NCBI RefSeq assembly: GCF_013378445.1 | Contig: NZ_JABXYK010000005.1 | Coordinates: 124,001 to 188,000 of the forward strand | DNA: 64,000 nucleotides | Direction: 5' to 3' | Origin: Mycoplana rhizolycopersici | Lineage (GTDB): Bacteria > Pseudomonadota > Alphaproteobacteria > Rhizobiales > Rhizobiaceae | In this document: in pieces, positions 17,858 through 26,604 of the stretch | How positions within the stretch are numbered: position 1 is the stretch's first letter | Layout: each line of letters opens with the position of its first letter | The notes under the pieces: model-generated | The model's input: only the letters and a program-made list of their open reading frames with translations | What the model was told of the DNA's origin: nothing | Databases searched by the model: none | Translations under genes and position numbers: made by a program

Positions 17858-19414
17858 TCATCGCACGACCTTTTCCATGAACTGCCGCGCCAGTTCGACG
17901 TCCGCAAGGCCGATGTCGTGGCCGCCGGGAAGTAACCGGTTCTCGACGCTCGCGCCGGCGCCGGCAAGGCGCTTCTCGATCTCGGTGGCATAAGGTCCAT
18001 AAGGATCGGACTCGCCGGTCGCCATCAAGACGTTTGTTCCCGTCAGGTCGACCTTCGGCGCAGCCTCCAGTACGTTCATCGCCCGCAGCAGCACCGCATT
18101 GCGGATGACACCCGGATGCAGCTGGAGTGCGGCCCCCAGCATGTTGGCTCCGTTCGAATAGCCAAGGAAGACGGTCCTGGCCGGGTCGAGGCCGTAGGCC
18201 GCGTTGGCTTCCTCGATGAAGGCGGCCAGCGCTTCGGCTTCGGTCACGATTTCATTCTGGTCGAACGACGTCATCGTCAGGCGACGGAAGAAGCGCGGAT
18301 AGCCCTCGTCGGTGCTGCGTCCCCTGAGGCTGACGAGCATCGCGTTCGGTGCGATGCGGGCACCGAAGGGCAGCAGGCTTGTTTCATTGCCGCCGGTGCC
18401 GTGAAGCAAGACCAGCGCCGTGCCGTCGGCATCCTCCGGCCGGTGCACGCGGTGGATGAAGGGGAGATCTCGTTCGGTCATTCTTTCTTCTCCTGGAAGC
18501 GAAAATTGCGGCAGCCGCAGCCGGATTTCCTCCGGGTCGGCGCGAAAATGAGCAGGCACGAACAACTTCGAACCCAGCGTTTCCTGTGGTTCGTCCACGG
18601 TCATGCCCGGCGCGTCGGTCGCATATTCGATCAGCGCTCCTCCCGGTTCGCGCACATAGAGCGAGTAGAAATAGGTACGGTCGTGCATGTTGACGTCGCC
18701 CGCCGCCTCGGCTGCAAGCAGAGACGCGGTTCGCTCGACCGCGTTCTGGTCGGCGGCCCGCAAGGCGACGTGGTCAATCGTCCCGGTTCCCGGCGCAGCG
18801 GTCCAGAAGCCGCCGGCGTCGCGAATGTCGAGGACGTCTGCAACGTCGCTGGCGAGCCTGCGGATACCGCCGGCCTCCGCTACAGGGCGAAAGCCGAAGT
18901 GGCGGGTGATGAAATCGGCGGTCTCCGCAGGCTTTTCGCTGAAGATCGTCGCACCGCGAATGCGCTGGATGGCGTCGCCGGCCGGGATGTCCCGCGCCGG
19001 CCAGGGATCCTGTACCTTGAGCTCCGCCTCGCCGACGAGCTTGACGATGATGCCGTCCGGATCCTTCAGCCGCAGGACGGGTTCGCCGAACTCCTGCGCC
19101 GGTCCGCTCATCTGGATATTGTGCGACAGCGCCCGCGTCAGCCAGAAGCCGATTGCCTCGGGCCGGATGGAAAGAGCGATTTCGGCGGCCTGTCCGAGAC
19201 CGACGCGGCCCTGCGAGCCGTCCTCCCAGGCGAGAAAGGTAATCAGCGTTCCGGGCGCGCCGCTGGCGTCACCGTAGACGAGATGCAACTGGTCGGCGTC
19301 CTCGAAGCCGGCCGTCCGCTTGACGAGCCGCAAGCCGAGAAAGCCGACATAGAAGTCGACGTTAGCCTGGATCTTGCGCGTGATTGCCGTGATATGATGG
19401 ATACCGCTGGTCAT
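17858..19414 (-). CDS. Fusion: VOC ring-cleaving dioxygenase + alpha/beta-hydrolase (esterase)
   Basis: 518 residues. Residues 1-310 are a two-module VOC dioxygenase with GIHHITAIT, GTIDHVALRA and IEYATDAPGM at the metal-ligand positions. Residues 325-518 are a phospholipase/carboxylesterase-type hydrolase with LVLLHGTGG (oxyanion region), nucleophile elbow FLGYSNGAN, acid in TGESDPYGP and catalytic His in PGGHDIG. The start 19414 follows CGGAGAAC. Bacillus MhqO and MhqD supply the same two activities as separate proteins. The frame is continuous across the joint, with no sign of a frameshift. The gene converges on the FMN reductase gene. Substrate inferred. Confidence 0.84.
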   Translation of the reverse strand: MTSGIHHITAITRKIQANVDFYVGFLGLRLVKRTAGFEDADQLHLVYGDASGAPGTLITFLAWEDGSQGRVGLGQAAEIALSIRPEAIGFWLTRALSHNIQMSGPAQEFGEPVLRLKDPDGIIVKLVGEAELKVQDPWPARDIPAGDAIQRIRGATIFSEKPAETADFITRHFGFRPVAEAGGIRRLASDVADVLDIRDAGGFWTAAPGTGTIDHVALRAADQNAVERTASLLAAEAAGDVNMHDRTYFYSLYVREPGGALIEYATDAPGMTVDEPQETLGSKLFVPAHFRADPEEIRLRLPQFSLPGEERMTERDLPFIHRVHRPEDADGTALVLLHGTGGNETSLLPFGARIAPNAMLVSLRGRSTDEGYPRFFRRLTMTSFDQNEIVTEAEALAAFIEEANAAYGLDPARTVFLGYSNGANMLGAALQLHPGVIRNAVLLRAMNVLEAAPKVDLTGTNVLMATGESDPYGPYATEIEKRLAGAGASVENRLLPGGHDIGLADVELARQFMEKVVR

Positions 19415-19512
19415 GGATGTTCTCCGTTCAAGCGATACCCAATCAGGAATTTGCCCGGCCGAACAGCCCGCGTCCGGTGAATGCACTGTGCACCGTTTTG
19501 CGAACGGCGGCC

Positions 19513-20382
19513 TCAGTCCCCGTCGACGGTGGCCTTGTCGGCAAAGGCCTTGAAGGCGGCGCCATATTGCGGATGCCAGCGCGACAGCGGCGGACGGTTC
19601 TCCACGATATCGCCGGCCGCCCACAGGATGCGCTTCTCATCCGTCCTGCGCGTCACCTCGTTATCCGGGCAGAGAATGTAGAAGTCGCCCCTGGCGAGGC
19701 TCTCCATCGTGAAATCGACGGTCTGCTCCGGTGTCCACGCGCCCTCCGGCTTTTCCGTGCGCCCGTTCGCCGTCAACGCCGTGAAGACGAAACCGGGGAT
19801 GAGCAGATGCGCGCTGATCAGGCAGCCTTCCCGGTTGCGAAGATCATGCTGCAAGGCCTCGGTGAAGACCTTCACCCCCGCCTTGGAGACGTTATAGGCA
19901 GGATCGCCCGGCGGCGTCGTGATCCCCTGCTTGGATCCGGTATTGATGATCAGGCCGGCCTCGCCATGGTCAAGCATGCCGGGTACGAAGGTCTGGGTGC
20001 AGTTCACCACGCCCCAGAGGTTGACCATAAGGACCTTCTCCCAGTTTTCCCGTGGTCCAAGGACCGCGCTGCCGGGCTGGATGCCGGCATTGTTCATCAG
20101 CACATGCACGCCCTCGAAGCGCGAAACGACCGCCTCCCGCAGGCGCGTCACAGAACCGAGGTCGGAAACGTCGGTCGCTACAGCGAGCACGTCGTCACGG
20201 CCGGCCTGTGAAAGAGCGCAAACGGCAGCGAAGGCCTCATCCAGCCGCGGCCCGTCGAGATCGGCCAGAACGACGCGCATGCCGAGCGTGGCAAAGTGCT
20301 TGGCGGCGGCCAGCCCGATGCCCGAGGCCGCTCCCGTGACGACGGCGACGTTGCGCGGCGAGAATGCAGTTTGGTTTGTCAT
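19513..20382 (-). CDS. SDR-family oxidoreductase
   Basis: About 289 residues of a classical short-chain dehydrogenase. Cofactor loop TGAASGIGLAA near residue 15, ADLDGPRLDE after the second strand (an Asp there suggests NAD preference), MNNAGIQ, and the catalytic pair in NTGSKQG and YNVSKAGV. A second in-frame ATG at 20394 is possible; neither has a strong ribosome site. It lies 98 bp upstream of the dioxygenase-esterase gene on the same strand and could be cotranscribed with it, which would place it in the same detoxification or catabolic unit. Substrate unknown. Confidence 0.84.
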   Translation of the reverse strand: MTNQTAFSPRNVAVVTGAASGIGLAAAKHFATLGMRVVLADLDGPRLDEAFAAVCALSQAGRDDVLAVATDVSDLGSVTRLREAVVSRFEGVHVLMNNAGIQPGSAVLGPRENWEKVLMVNLWGVVNCTQTFVPGMLDHGEAGLIINTGSKQGITTPPGDPAYNVSKAGVKVFTEALQHDLRNREGCLISAHLLIPGFVFTALTANGRTEKPEGAWTPEQTVDFTMESLARGDFYILCPDNEVTRRTDEKRILWAAGDIVENRPPLSRWHPQYGAAFKAFADKATVDGD

Positions 20383-20614
20383 GGCGAGTTCCATCCGATC
20401 AAGGCATGCCACCGAGGGCGAATAGGCGTCGGAAGCATGCGAAAACAGTGAGCAAAGCAAGAACACGCAACGTGAACCCCTGCAGTCCGGCGACGATAGT
20501 CGTAGCAACGCGCTTCACCGCAGGCAAATGCCCGCGGTGAAGCTGCTTTCTGATGGATGTAGGGTGACGGCTCTGAAAGTCCACGCAAACGGCGCCATTC
20601 GGCGAACCTATGCG

Positions 20615-20833
20615 TTAGGCCGCGGTCAGACTTTGCACGCTGGCGCGCGGTCCTGCCGCAGACGGATCGTTCATGAGCTTGCGGATCGCCGCGCGCACCT
20701 CGTCGGCGGAATCGAAGCGCTTCGAATCCAGATCCCAGACGTGATACTTCACGGCAACGAACTTCAGCCGATCGTGATCAGGAACAACAACTCCGACGGC
20801 TTCGCCGCCGATCTCGATAACTTGCTTTTCCAT
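20615..20833 (-). CDS. Small conserved-looking protein, unknown function
   Basis: 72 residues, no signal peptide or membrane helix. The pattern is an acidic beta-rich start (VIEIGGEAVGVVVPD), a central aromatic patch (KFVAVKYHVWDLDSKRF) and a helical C-terminus. AGGAG lies 5 bp before ATG 20833, a strong site that argues for a real gene; the ATG five codons earlier overlaps that site. It stands alone, 233 bp from the SDR gene. I do not recognise it. Confidence 0.6.
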   Translation of the reverse strand: MEKQVIEIGGEAVGVVVPDHDRLKFVAVKYHVWDLDSKRFDSADEVRAAIRKLMNDPSAAGPRASVQSLTAA

Positions 20834-21413
20834 AGTAACTCCTGCCATGCACGGGCATAGCGAATGTCTTTTTGTGCTTTATTCGAAGTCGAGAAGTTAG
20901 TTTCGGCAGCCGGCCGAAAGCATCATCTCGAATTTCGTTCCGCGACAGGAGAACACATCACCAGCGGAAGCGATGTTGGCATTATGATGCAATGTTCACA
21001 CTCCCTTGGTTGAACTACACGCCAAGGTGGCGGCAGACGGACTTGGACAGCGAAAGATACGTGGGCCTTCACGTATGCCCCGAGAGATAGGCGCTTCACT
21101 CCAGCCTGTCAACTCGCACGCAGGATTTTTGGGAAATTTTTGCGCGCGGATAAGTGTGACAAATCATGCGCGAAAAATGGTTCGCACATGCAGCATTATG
21201 ACGAAATGAGCTTGCAAATATCAAAAAATGAGCAATCGCTCCAAGGTCGGGCGAAATCGCCGTTTTCTCGTCGCCTATTTTTCACGCAAAAGACGTAATC
21301 GACGCCTCGACGGTTCCCGCCAAAGGCTTAGGAAAGCGCATTATACCGGGACCAAAACGCAACAGATGATGTGAATTGCTTGCCGATTTGCCTGTTCTTC
21401 GCATGAAAACCCA

Positions 21414-21441
21414 TTGGCAACGTCTTTAGTCTAGATATGGT
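21414..21441 (+). promoter_or_regulatory. Candidate promoter of the efflux gene
   Basis: TTGGCA and TATGGT separated by 16 bp, about 135 bp before the start codon at 21578. Moderate match only. Confidence 0.3.
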
Positions 21442-21483
21442 GTGCGGGATGATTCTGGGCCAGTCCGTCCGGACAGGACCTTG

Positions 21484-21499
21484 TTGAGGGTGCGTTAAC
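21484..21499 (+). promoter_or_regulatory. CtrA-box-like site before the efflux gene
   Basis: TTGA, seven bases, then TTAAC, one mismatch from the TTAA-N7-TTAAC consensus; the right half continues as TTAACCAT. It is 78 bp before the start codon. Confidence 0.45.
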
Positions 21500-21577
21500 C
21501 ATAACACATGGAGAATGCACGAATCGCTTTTTGGACTCGAGATTGTGGGCCGTTTGTATCGCGGCTCGGGGAAGACC

Positions 21578-23071
21578 ATGAAGATTGCACGATCCCTATT
21601 GCCGTTGACAATGCTGTTGCTGTCGGGCTGCGTCGTCGGCCCGGATTACAAGGCACCGGAAACCGCGCTGCCCGGAAAATTCTCCGAGGCTGCAGGCAAG
21701 ACTGCCGGCAACACGACGCTCGACCCCTGGTGGGAAAATTTCCGCGACAAGCGCATGAACGAGCTTGTCGCGCGCGGCATGAACGAGAACCTCTCGGTCC
21801 TGCAGGCAATGGAGCGCATCACCGAAGCGCAGGCCAATGTCGTGGCCGCCGGCGCCGGCGCCTGGCCGCAGATCAACGGCGGCGGCAGCGCCACCGCTTC
21901 CGGCTCTGATGGCTCTCTGCTGAGGAGGCAGTCGACCACGGTACTGGCTGACGGCACCGTAATCCCCGGCTCCAGCCATACCCAGTCAAGGGTCGCATCC
22001 GGCAACGTTGGCGCCTCCTGGCTGCTCGACCTGTTCGGCCAGTATGCGCGCTCGAGGGAATCGGCCAACGCCTCGCTCGATGCCGCCTACGACAACGTCA
22101 ACGTAGCCCGGCTTGCCTACCTGAGCGAACTGACGACCACCTACATCAGCGCACGCTTCTTCCAGGAAGCGCTGGCGCTGAACCGCCAGAACCTGGAATC
22201 GCGCCGCGAAACGCTGAAGCTGACGCAGGACATCCGCGCCGCCGGTGCCGCCTCCAGCCTCGACGTTGTGCAGGCCGAGGGCCTCGTCAACCAGACACTC
22301 GCCGAGCTTCCGACGCTGGAAACCGGCTTCTACCAGTCGGCCAACCGGGCGGCGACGTTGCTGGGCGTACCCGCCGCGACGCTGACGCCGGAGCTGATTC
22401 GCCCCGGCAGCCAGCCCTTCCCGCGCCACTCGACCAAGGTCGGTGTTCCCGCCGATCTCATCCGCAACCGTCCGGACATCCGCGCGGCGGAACGCACGCT
22501 CGCGGCTGCGACCGCCCAGATCGGCGTTGCGGAATCGCAGCTTTACCCGGCCCTGACGCTCGACGGCACCATCGGCGCCGCACGCACGCTCAGCGCCGTC
22601 TCGGGCAACCTGACGTCCTGGGCCTTCGGTCCGACGCTGACCGTACCGATCTTTAACGGCGGCGCACTGCGCGCCCAGGTGGACATCGCAGACTCCGTCG
22701 CCAAGCAGCAGTACTTTGCCTGGAAGCAGACGGTGCTGAACGCGGTCGAGGAAGTCGAAAACGCGCAGACCGCCCTCATTCGCGACTATCAGACGGTAGC
22801 AGCGCTGCGGCGCCTGGTCGCCTCGAACGAGGAGGCCCTGTCACTGGCGCGCGAAAGCTATCGCGGCGGCGCCAGCACGATCCTCGACGTCCTCGACGCC
22901 GAACGCAACGTTGCAAACAGCCGCCTGACGCTGGCATCGGCCATCCGCTCGCTTGCCAGCGACTATGTCGCCCTCAACGTCGCGATCGGCGGCGGCTCCG
23001 CGATCGAGACGCCGATACCGACCCCGTCGCCGAACCGCAAGGTGGCGTCCGCGGCTGCAGCCACGCAGTAG
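21578..23071 (+). CDS. Outer-membrane efflux lipoprotein (NodT/OprM family)
   Basis: 497 residues. A lipoprotein signal ends in LLLSGC, followed by VGPDYKAPE, the usual start of NodT/OprM-type factors. Two repeated OEP halves are visible (NASLDAAYDNVNVARLAYLSE and FNGGALRAQVDIADS regions), with the NRPDIRAAE motif between them. It would form the outer-membrane channel of a tripartite pump. No periplasmic adaptor or inner-membrane pump gene is beside it, so its partners lie elsewhere. The frame is open to 21515, but ATG 21578 starts the signal peptide and follows GGGGAAG. A Thr/Pro/Ala-rich tail ends the protein. Confidence 0.9.
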   Translation: MKIARSLLPLTMLLLSGCVVGPDYKAPETALPGKFSEAAGKTAGNTTLDPWWENFRDKRMNELVARGMNENLSVLQAMERITEAQANVVAAGAGAWPQINGGGSATASGSDGSLLRRQSTTVLADGTVIPGSSHTQSRVASGNVGASWLLDLFGQYARSRESANASLDAAYDNVNVARLAYLSELTTTYISARFFQEALALNRQNLESRRETLKLTQDIRAAGAASSLDVVQAEGLVNQTLAELPTLETGFYQSANRAATLLGVPAATLTPELIRPGSQPFPRHSTKVGVPADLIRNRPDIRAAERTLAAATAQIGVAESQLYPALTLDGTIGAARTLSAVSGNLTSWAFGPTLTVPIFNGGALRAQVDIADSVAKQQYFAWKQTVLNAVEEVENAQTALIRDYQTVAALRRLVASNEEALSLARESYRGGASTILDVLDAERNVANSRLTLASAIRSLASDYVALNVAIGGGSAIETPIPTPSPNRKVASAAAATQ

Positions 23072-23098
23072 GGCTAGGTCGCCCCTTGACACAAATGT

Positions 23099-23127
23099 GC
23101 CCCGAAGAGCCCTGCGCTTTTCGGGGC
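23099..23127 (+). terminator. Candidate terminator after the efflux gene
   Basis: GCCCCGAA and TTCGGGGC arms around a 13-nt loop, 28 bp after the stop. The downstream tail ATTGTCTTT is only moderately U-rich. Confidence 0.5.
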
Positions 23128-23203
23128 ATTGTCTTTAGGTCTCCCGACGCGACCTTGCGGAACTAACGCTGCCGGCCTCGGCTCTGCCGCCGCGTCCTGC
23201 GCG

Positions 23204-23890
23204 TCAGTTCCCCTGCCCGTCAAAGAATGCCTCCAGCGTTTCCGCCGTCTTTTCATAGTGCGCATGCAGCGCTGCGACTGCCGCCGCCCCGTCGCGCGCA
23301 AGCGCCTTCTCCATGATCAGACGATGCTCAGCCTCGGCATCGCGGTGCGACATCAAAAGGCTGACGGAGACGCGCCGGTAGCGATCCGCATGGGCAAACA
23401 GCCGACCGCAGGTGTCGAGAAGGATTGGGGAGCCGCAGGCCGCGATCAGCGCCCGATGAAACGCGGCATGCCGCGCGTCCCAGTCATCGCGAATGGCGGA
23501 CGGCATGTCCTCCCGTCCCTGCGGCACACGCACCAGCAGATGATGCGCCGCGATCACCGCCGCCTCCCATTGCGCGTCGCCCCGTTCAATCGACAACCGC
23601 AGCGCCTCCCCCTCGCAGAGCTTCCGGTTTGCGGTGATGTCGCGCAGTTCGGAAAGGGACAACTGCGCGACGCTGTAGCCACGGTGATCGTCGAGCGAGG
23701 TGAAGCCCTCTGCCGTCAGCCGCGCCAGCGCCTCGCGAACCGGCGTCACGCTCATGGCGCATAGCGCCTGCAACTCCGCGAACCGCAGCCGGTCGCCCGG
23801 GCGGAAACGCCCCGTCTGGATCTCGGCGCGAATCCGCTCATAGGCATCGCTTGCCAGCGTCCGGGCGGCAGGCTTCGGCAAAATGCTCAT
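23204..23890 (-). CDS. GntR-family regulator (FadR/FCD subfamily)
   Basis: 228 residues. N-terminal winged helix with YERIRAEIQTGRFRPGDRL and VTPVREALARL, then an all-helical FCD ligand domain with the usual metal-ligand pattern (DARHAAFHRAL, and EAEHRLIMEKAL later). Such regulators commonly control sugar-acid or organic-acid catabolism. It is divergent from the fumarylacetoacetase-family gene with 133 bp between them, which contains a perfect 14-bp palindrome suited as operator. It is likely the local regulator of that hydrolase gene. Confidence 0.88.
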   Translation of the reverse strand: MSILPKPAARTLASDAYERIRAEIQTGRFRPGDRLRFAELQALCAMSVTPVREALARLTAEGFTSLDDHRGYSVAQLSLSELRDITANRKLCEGEALRLSIERGDAQWEAAVIAAHHLLVRVPQGREDMPSAIRDDWDARHAAFHRALIAACGSPILLDTCGRLFAHADRYRRVSVSLLMSHRDAEAEHRLIMEKALARDGAAAVAALHAHYEKTAETLEAFFDGQGN

Positions 23891-23917
23891 CTGGCCCTCA
23901 TTTTGTCTAATCCTCAG

Positions 23918-23931
23918 GATTTTCGAAAATC
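23918..23931. promoter_or_regulatory. Perfect 14-bp palindrome, probable GntR operator
   Basis: GATTTTCGAAAATC lies between the divergent GntR regulator and hydrolase genes, 28 bp before the regulator start. Dyads of this size in divergent promoters are typical of FadR-type operators. Confidence 0.5.
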
Positions 23932-24023
23932 ATTGACTCTTTGTAGGACTCATGGAAGGGAAACCGCAACAGGATTTCATCACGGCCGCCTGATCCGGCG
24001 CCGAAAACTTTGGGAGGTATCGC

Positions 24024-24863
24024 ATGAAGCTCGTTCGTTACGGAAAGCAGGGGGCGGAAAAGCCGGGCCTGATCGATGCCGATGGCAAGGTGCGCGACCT
24101 TTCGGCCGTCGTTTCGGATATCGCGGGCGAGGCACTCGGCAAGGAAAGCCTGAAGCGGCTGAAGGCGATCGATCCCGCAAGCCTTCCGCTCGCACCCGAA
24201 GGCGAACGCTTCGGCGCCTGCGTCGGACGCGTCGGCAATTTCATCGCCGTCGGCCTCAACTATGCCGACCACGCGGCCGAAAGCGGCATGGCCGTGCCTC
24301 CCGAGCCGGTGCTCTTCAACAAGGCGCCCTCCTGCGTGGTCGGCCCGGATGACACCGTCCTCATTCCACGCGGATCGGAAAAGACCGACTGGGAGGTGGA
24401 ACTCGCGGTCGTCATCGGCGAACGCGCTTCCTACGTTTCCGAGGCGGATGCCCTGGACTATGTCGCAGGCTACTGCATCTGCAACGACGTCTCCGAGCGA
24501 GCCTTCCAGACCGAGCGCAGCGGCCAGTGGATGAAGGGCAAGGGCTGCCCGACGTTCGGTCCGCTCGGCCCCTGGCTGGTCACCACCGACGAGATCGATA
24601 CCGCCGATCTCGCCATGAAGCTGAGCGTGAACGGCGAGTTCGTCCAGGACGGCTCGTCCTCCACCATGGTCTTCAAGGTGCCCTTCCTCGTGCACTACAT
24701 TTCCCAGTTCATGATCCTGGAGCCGGGCGACGTCATCACCACCGGCACTCCTCCGGGCGTCGGCATGGGCATGAAGCCGCCGCGCTACCTGAAGGCGGGC
24801 GACCGCATGGAAGTCTCGATCACCGGCCTCGGCGTTCAGCGCCAGACGGTGGCGCAGGGCTGA
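24024..24863 (+). CDS. Fumarylacetoacetate hydrolase family protein
   Basis: 279 residues. The FAH catalytic domain begins near residue 70 with FIAVGLNYADHAAE; the metal-ligand stretch DWEVELAVVIG and the TERSGQWMKGKGCPTFGPLG segment are present, and the C-terminus has GDVITTGTPPGVGMG. Relatives hydrolyse 2,4-diketo-3-deoxy sugar acids such as the fuconate pathway intermediate, or aromatic-degradation products; the RSGQWMKGKG segment leans to the sugar-acid type. AGGTATCGC precedes the ATG. The divergent GntR regulator probably controls it. No other genes of either pathway are adjacent, so the substrate is open. Confidence 0.85.
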   Translation: MKLVRYGKQGAEKPGLIDADGKVRDLSAVVSDIAGEALGKESLKRLKAIDPASLPLAPEGERFGACVGRVGNFIAVGLNYADHAAESGMAVPPEPVLFNKAPSCVVGPDDTVLIPRGSEKTDWEVELAVVIGERASYVSEADALDYVAGYCICNDVSERAFQTERSGQWMKGKGCPTFGPLGPWLVTTDEIDTADLAMKLSVNGEFVQDGSSSTMVFKVPFLVHYISQFMILEPGDVITTGTPPGVGMGMKPPRYLKAGDRMEVSITGLGVQRQTVAQG

Positions 24864-25003
24864 GCAACGCCCAGGCATGTCGCGCACAATGCGTAGGGGT
24901 TGGCAGCAACGACATGCGCGGGATCAAAAGCCTGAAGCGACAGGAGCGTATCTGAAAGATCGCGACCCGCTGCGGCTCTCGGAATCTCTTTCAAGCGATG
25001 CGA

Positions 25004-25024
25004 CCGCCGGCAAACTGCCGGCGG
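25004..25024. other. GC-rich hairpin downstream of the hydrolase gene
   Basis: CCGCCGGC and GCCGGCGG arms, 5-nt loop, about 140 bp after the FAH-family gene. No U-tract. The surrounding 24864-25161 holds no recognisable gene. Confidence 0.35.
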
Positions 25025-25161
25025 CCGATCTTGCGGTGCCTCCGCAAAGGCACACTGATCCTCCGCACCTCCCGCCCGCATTTCCACTTCCTTGCGCCAG
25101 CTGCGGAACAAAACGCGTCATTTCGCATTCAACCCGTCATACACGCACGGAGAACGCAACG

Positions 25162-25236
25162 ATGCATGACGGCTTCGTCGAACTCTCGGCCCTCGCCTGC
25201 CTCATCCTCACCTGCCTCCTGATGATTCCGGCCTGA
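25162..25236 (+). CDS. Possible 24-residue membrane peptide
   Basis: A very short frame encoding one hydrophobic segment (LSALACLILTCLLMIPA) after an acidic N-terminus. GGAG lies 9 bp before the ATG. The composition is that of a single membrane helix, which chance frames rarely show together with a ribosome site, but length alone makes this uncertain. No function can be given. Confidence 0.3.
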   Translation: MHDGFVELSALACLILTCLLMIPA

Positions 25237-25550
25237 GGGAAAGGCATGATCTGCAGGTGGGCGGCGCTTGCCGTATACCGAAAACGGCAGCGTCCCGCAG
25301 CCGGGCGAGACTGACGTGTGACATTTGACCCGGATGCCGCCGCGATACGAGGATGCAGCGGGATCGCTGCGGAGCTGCCGGCGGCCCGAAAACGAAGTTT
25401 GCCGCCATCGTCTGCATACGACAGGCGATAAAGTGTCGATGGCTCAGCTACGGCAAATAAGGCGACACACCGCTTCCGTGAGCAATCCGCGTTGCACTGC
25501 TCATCCGGTCACGGGACCCGCCCAAGACGATCTTCCCGCAGCGCGGGAGG

Positions 25551-26341
25551 GACATTGCAAAGGATTTCGCAGGCGCCTGTCCCACGACGGACGTCTATCG
25601 GCTGGTCCCCGGGGACGCAGGTGGAGTTCGCCGCTGGCGAGCCGAAGGTACTCACCCTCCCCCGGTGCATTGCGAGAGGACGACCTCGCCAGCTACCGGG
25701 AGCGGCGCAAGGACCACGGGGCAGCTCCTACGAAACACCGCAAACGCCCATCGAGGCAAGCGAAGTCGAAGACTATTTTGCCTCGATGCAGCGGCGCAAC
25801 AAACCGCTGCTGCGCGAGTTTCACAAACATATAGGCATATCCTCCGGCGGGAAGACCTGGGGCGTTCAGCTCGGCAAGCTGGCCGAAGACTTTGTGATCG
25901 AGGGTGAGGAGCCGTACGATCCCGAATATGTGCTGACCATGTCGCCGAGGATACTGCGCGCGATCCTCTCTGGCGAAACCGGCTGGGAGGAAGCGCTCCT
26001 GTCCATGCGTATCGATCTGCATCGCAAGCCCGACGTGTTCGACCTGACGTTCATGAGCCTGTTGCGCGACGGAAACGAGCCGGCGCAGACCCAGCAGATC
26101 ATGCGGGAGCGGCGCAACACCGAAACGATCGAACGCGACAGATTAAAGATTCAGAGGTTGCAGGCGAAGAACTGGCCCACGTCACCATCGCCGACGGCAT
26201 CGAGGAATGTCCGCGGCATCACTGGAAGTGGGACGTCAACACCAGGAGATGCATCGGAGGCGGGACTTGCCGTTGAATATCGAGTGCATCGAAAAATGCG
26301 GGAAGGAAGCCGACCCACCTCCGGAGTATTCCTCCGCCTGA
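25551..26341 (+). pseudogene. Decayed Rieske [2Fe-2S] protein gene, C-terminal part
   Basis: Six protein-like segments lie in order on the plus strand but in different frames: DIAKDFAGA..DVYRLVPGD (from 25551), VEFAAGEPKVLTL (25621), ALREDDLASYRERR (25667), a long piece ending ERDRLKIQRL (about 25735-26157), GEELAHVTIADGIEECPRHH (from 26163) and LNIECIEKCGKEAD to a stop at 26339-26341. The CPRHHWKWD motif (26208-26234) is the second Rieske cluster motif. Where the first motif (C-P-H) should be, at 26158-26161, about ten bases appear to be missing. I recall similar full-length proteins joining an MBL-fold hydrolase to a C-terminal Rieske domain, but the N-terminal half is not recognisable here. 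At least five frame changes rule out function. Confidence 0.68.
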
Positions 26342-26475
26342 CAAGACAATGCCGTCCGCGCCCTGCGGCGCCTCGTCGAAGGCGCAACGGGATTTGCTTT
26401 CGCCAGCGGTGGACCATCATCGATGGTGCGTGCCGACGTCTACCTTCCTGCACCATTCACGCAGGCTCGACGTCG

Positions 26476-26604
26476 TCAGCCGGCCAGTGCCCAGAAGATT
26501 GTCCCAAATACGAATATGAAGGCTGCCAAGGCGGCGAGCAGACGGCCGAGCCCCTCGTTGGTGTTCGTATTGTTGCCCACGATCAAATAATAGATTGAGT
26601 CCAT
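26476..26604 (-). CDS. 42-residue single-pass membrane protein
   Basis: A small gene with the strong ribosome site AAGGAG 7 bp before ATG 26604. The peptide begins MDSIYYLIVGNNTNTNEG and ends with one hydrophobic helix (about residues 20-41, including FIFVFGTIFWALAG) directly before the stop. The polar Asn/Thr-rich N-terminus followed by a C-terminal anchor suggests a tail-anchored or N-out peptide in the inner membrane. It lies alone between the Rieske pseudogene and the OsmC-like gene. I do not recognise the family. Confidence 0.62.
   Translation of the reverse strand: MDSIYYLIVGNNTNTNEGLGRLLAALAAFIFVFGTIFWALAG

Larger units (their letters stand above)
20834..21577. other. Long intergenic region before the efflux gene
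   Basis: About 740 bp, more AT-rich than the flanks. It holds a candidate promoter (21414-21441), a CtrA-box-like site (21484-21499) and an imperfect inverted repeat with arms ATTTTTGCGCG and CGCGAAAAAT at about 21135-21178. No credible gene was found; short frames here lack ribosome sites. Confidence 0.45.

Noticed and set aside
25492-26598. 368-codon frame read as one intact protein
   Set aside because: Only its middle part is protein-like; flanking homologous segments are in other frames, showing a pseudogene.
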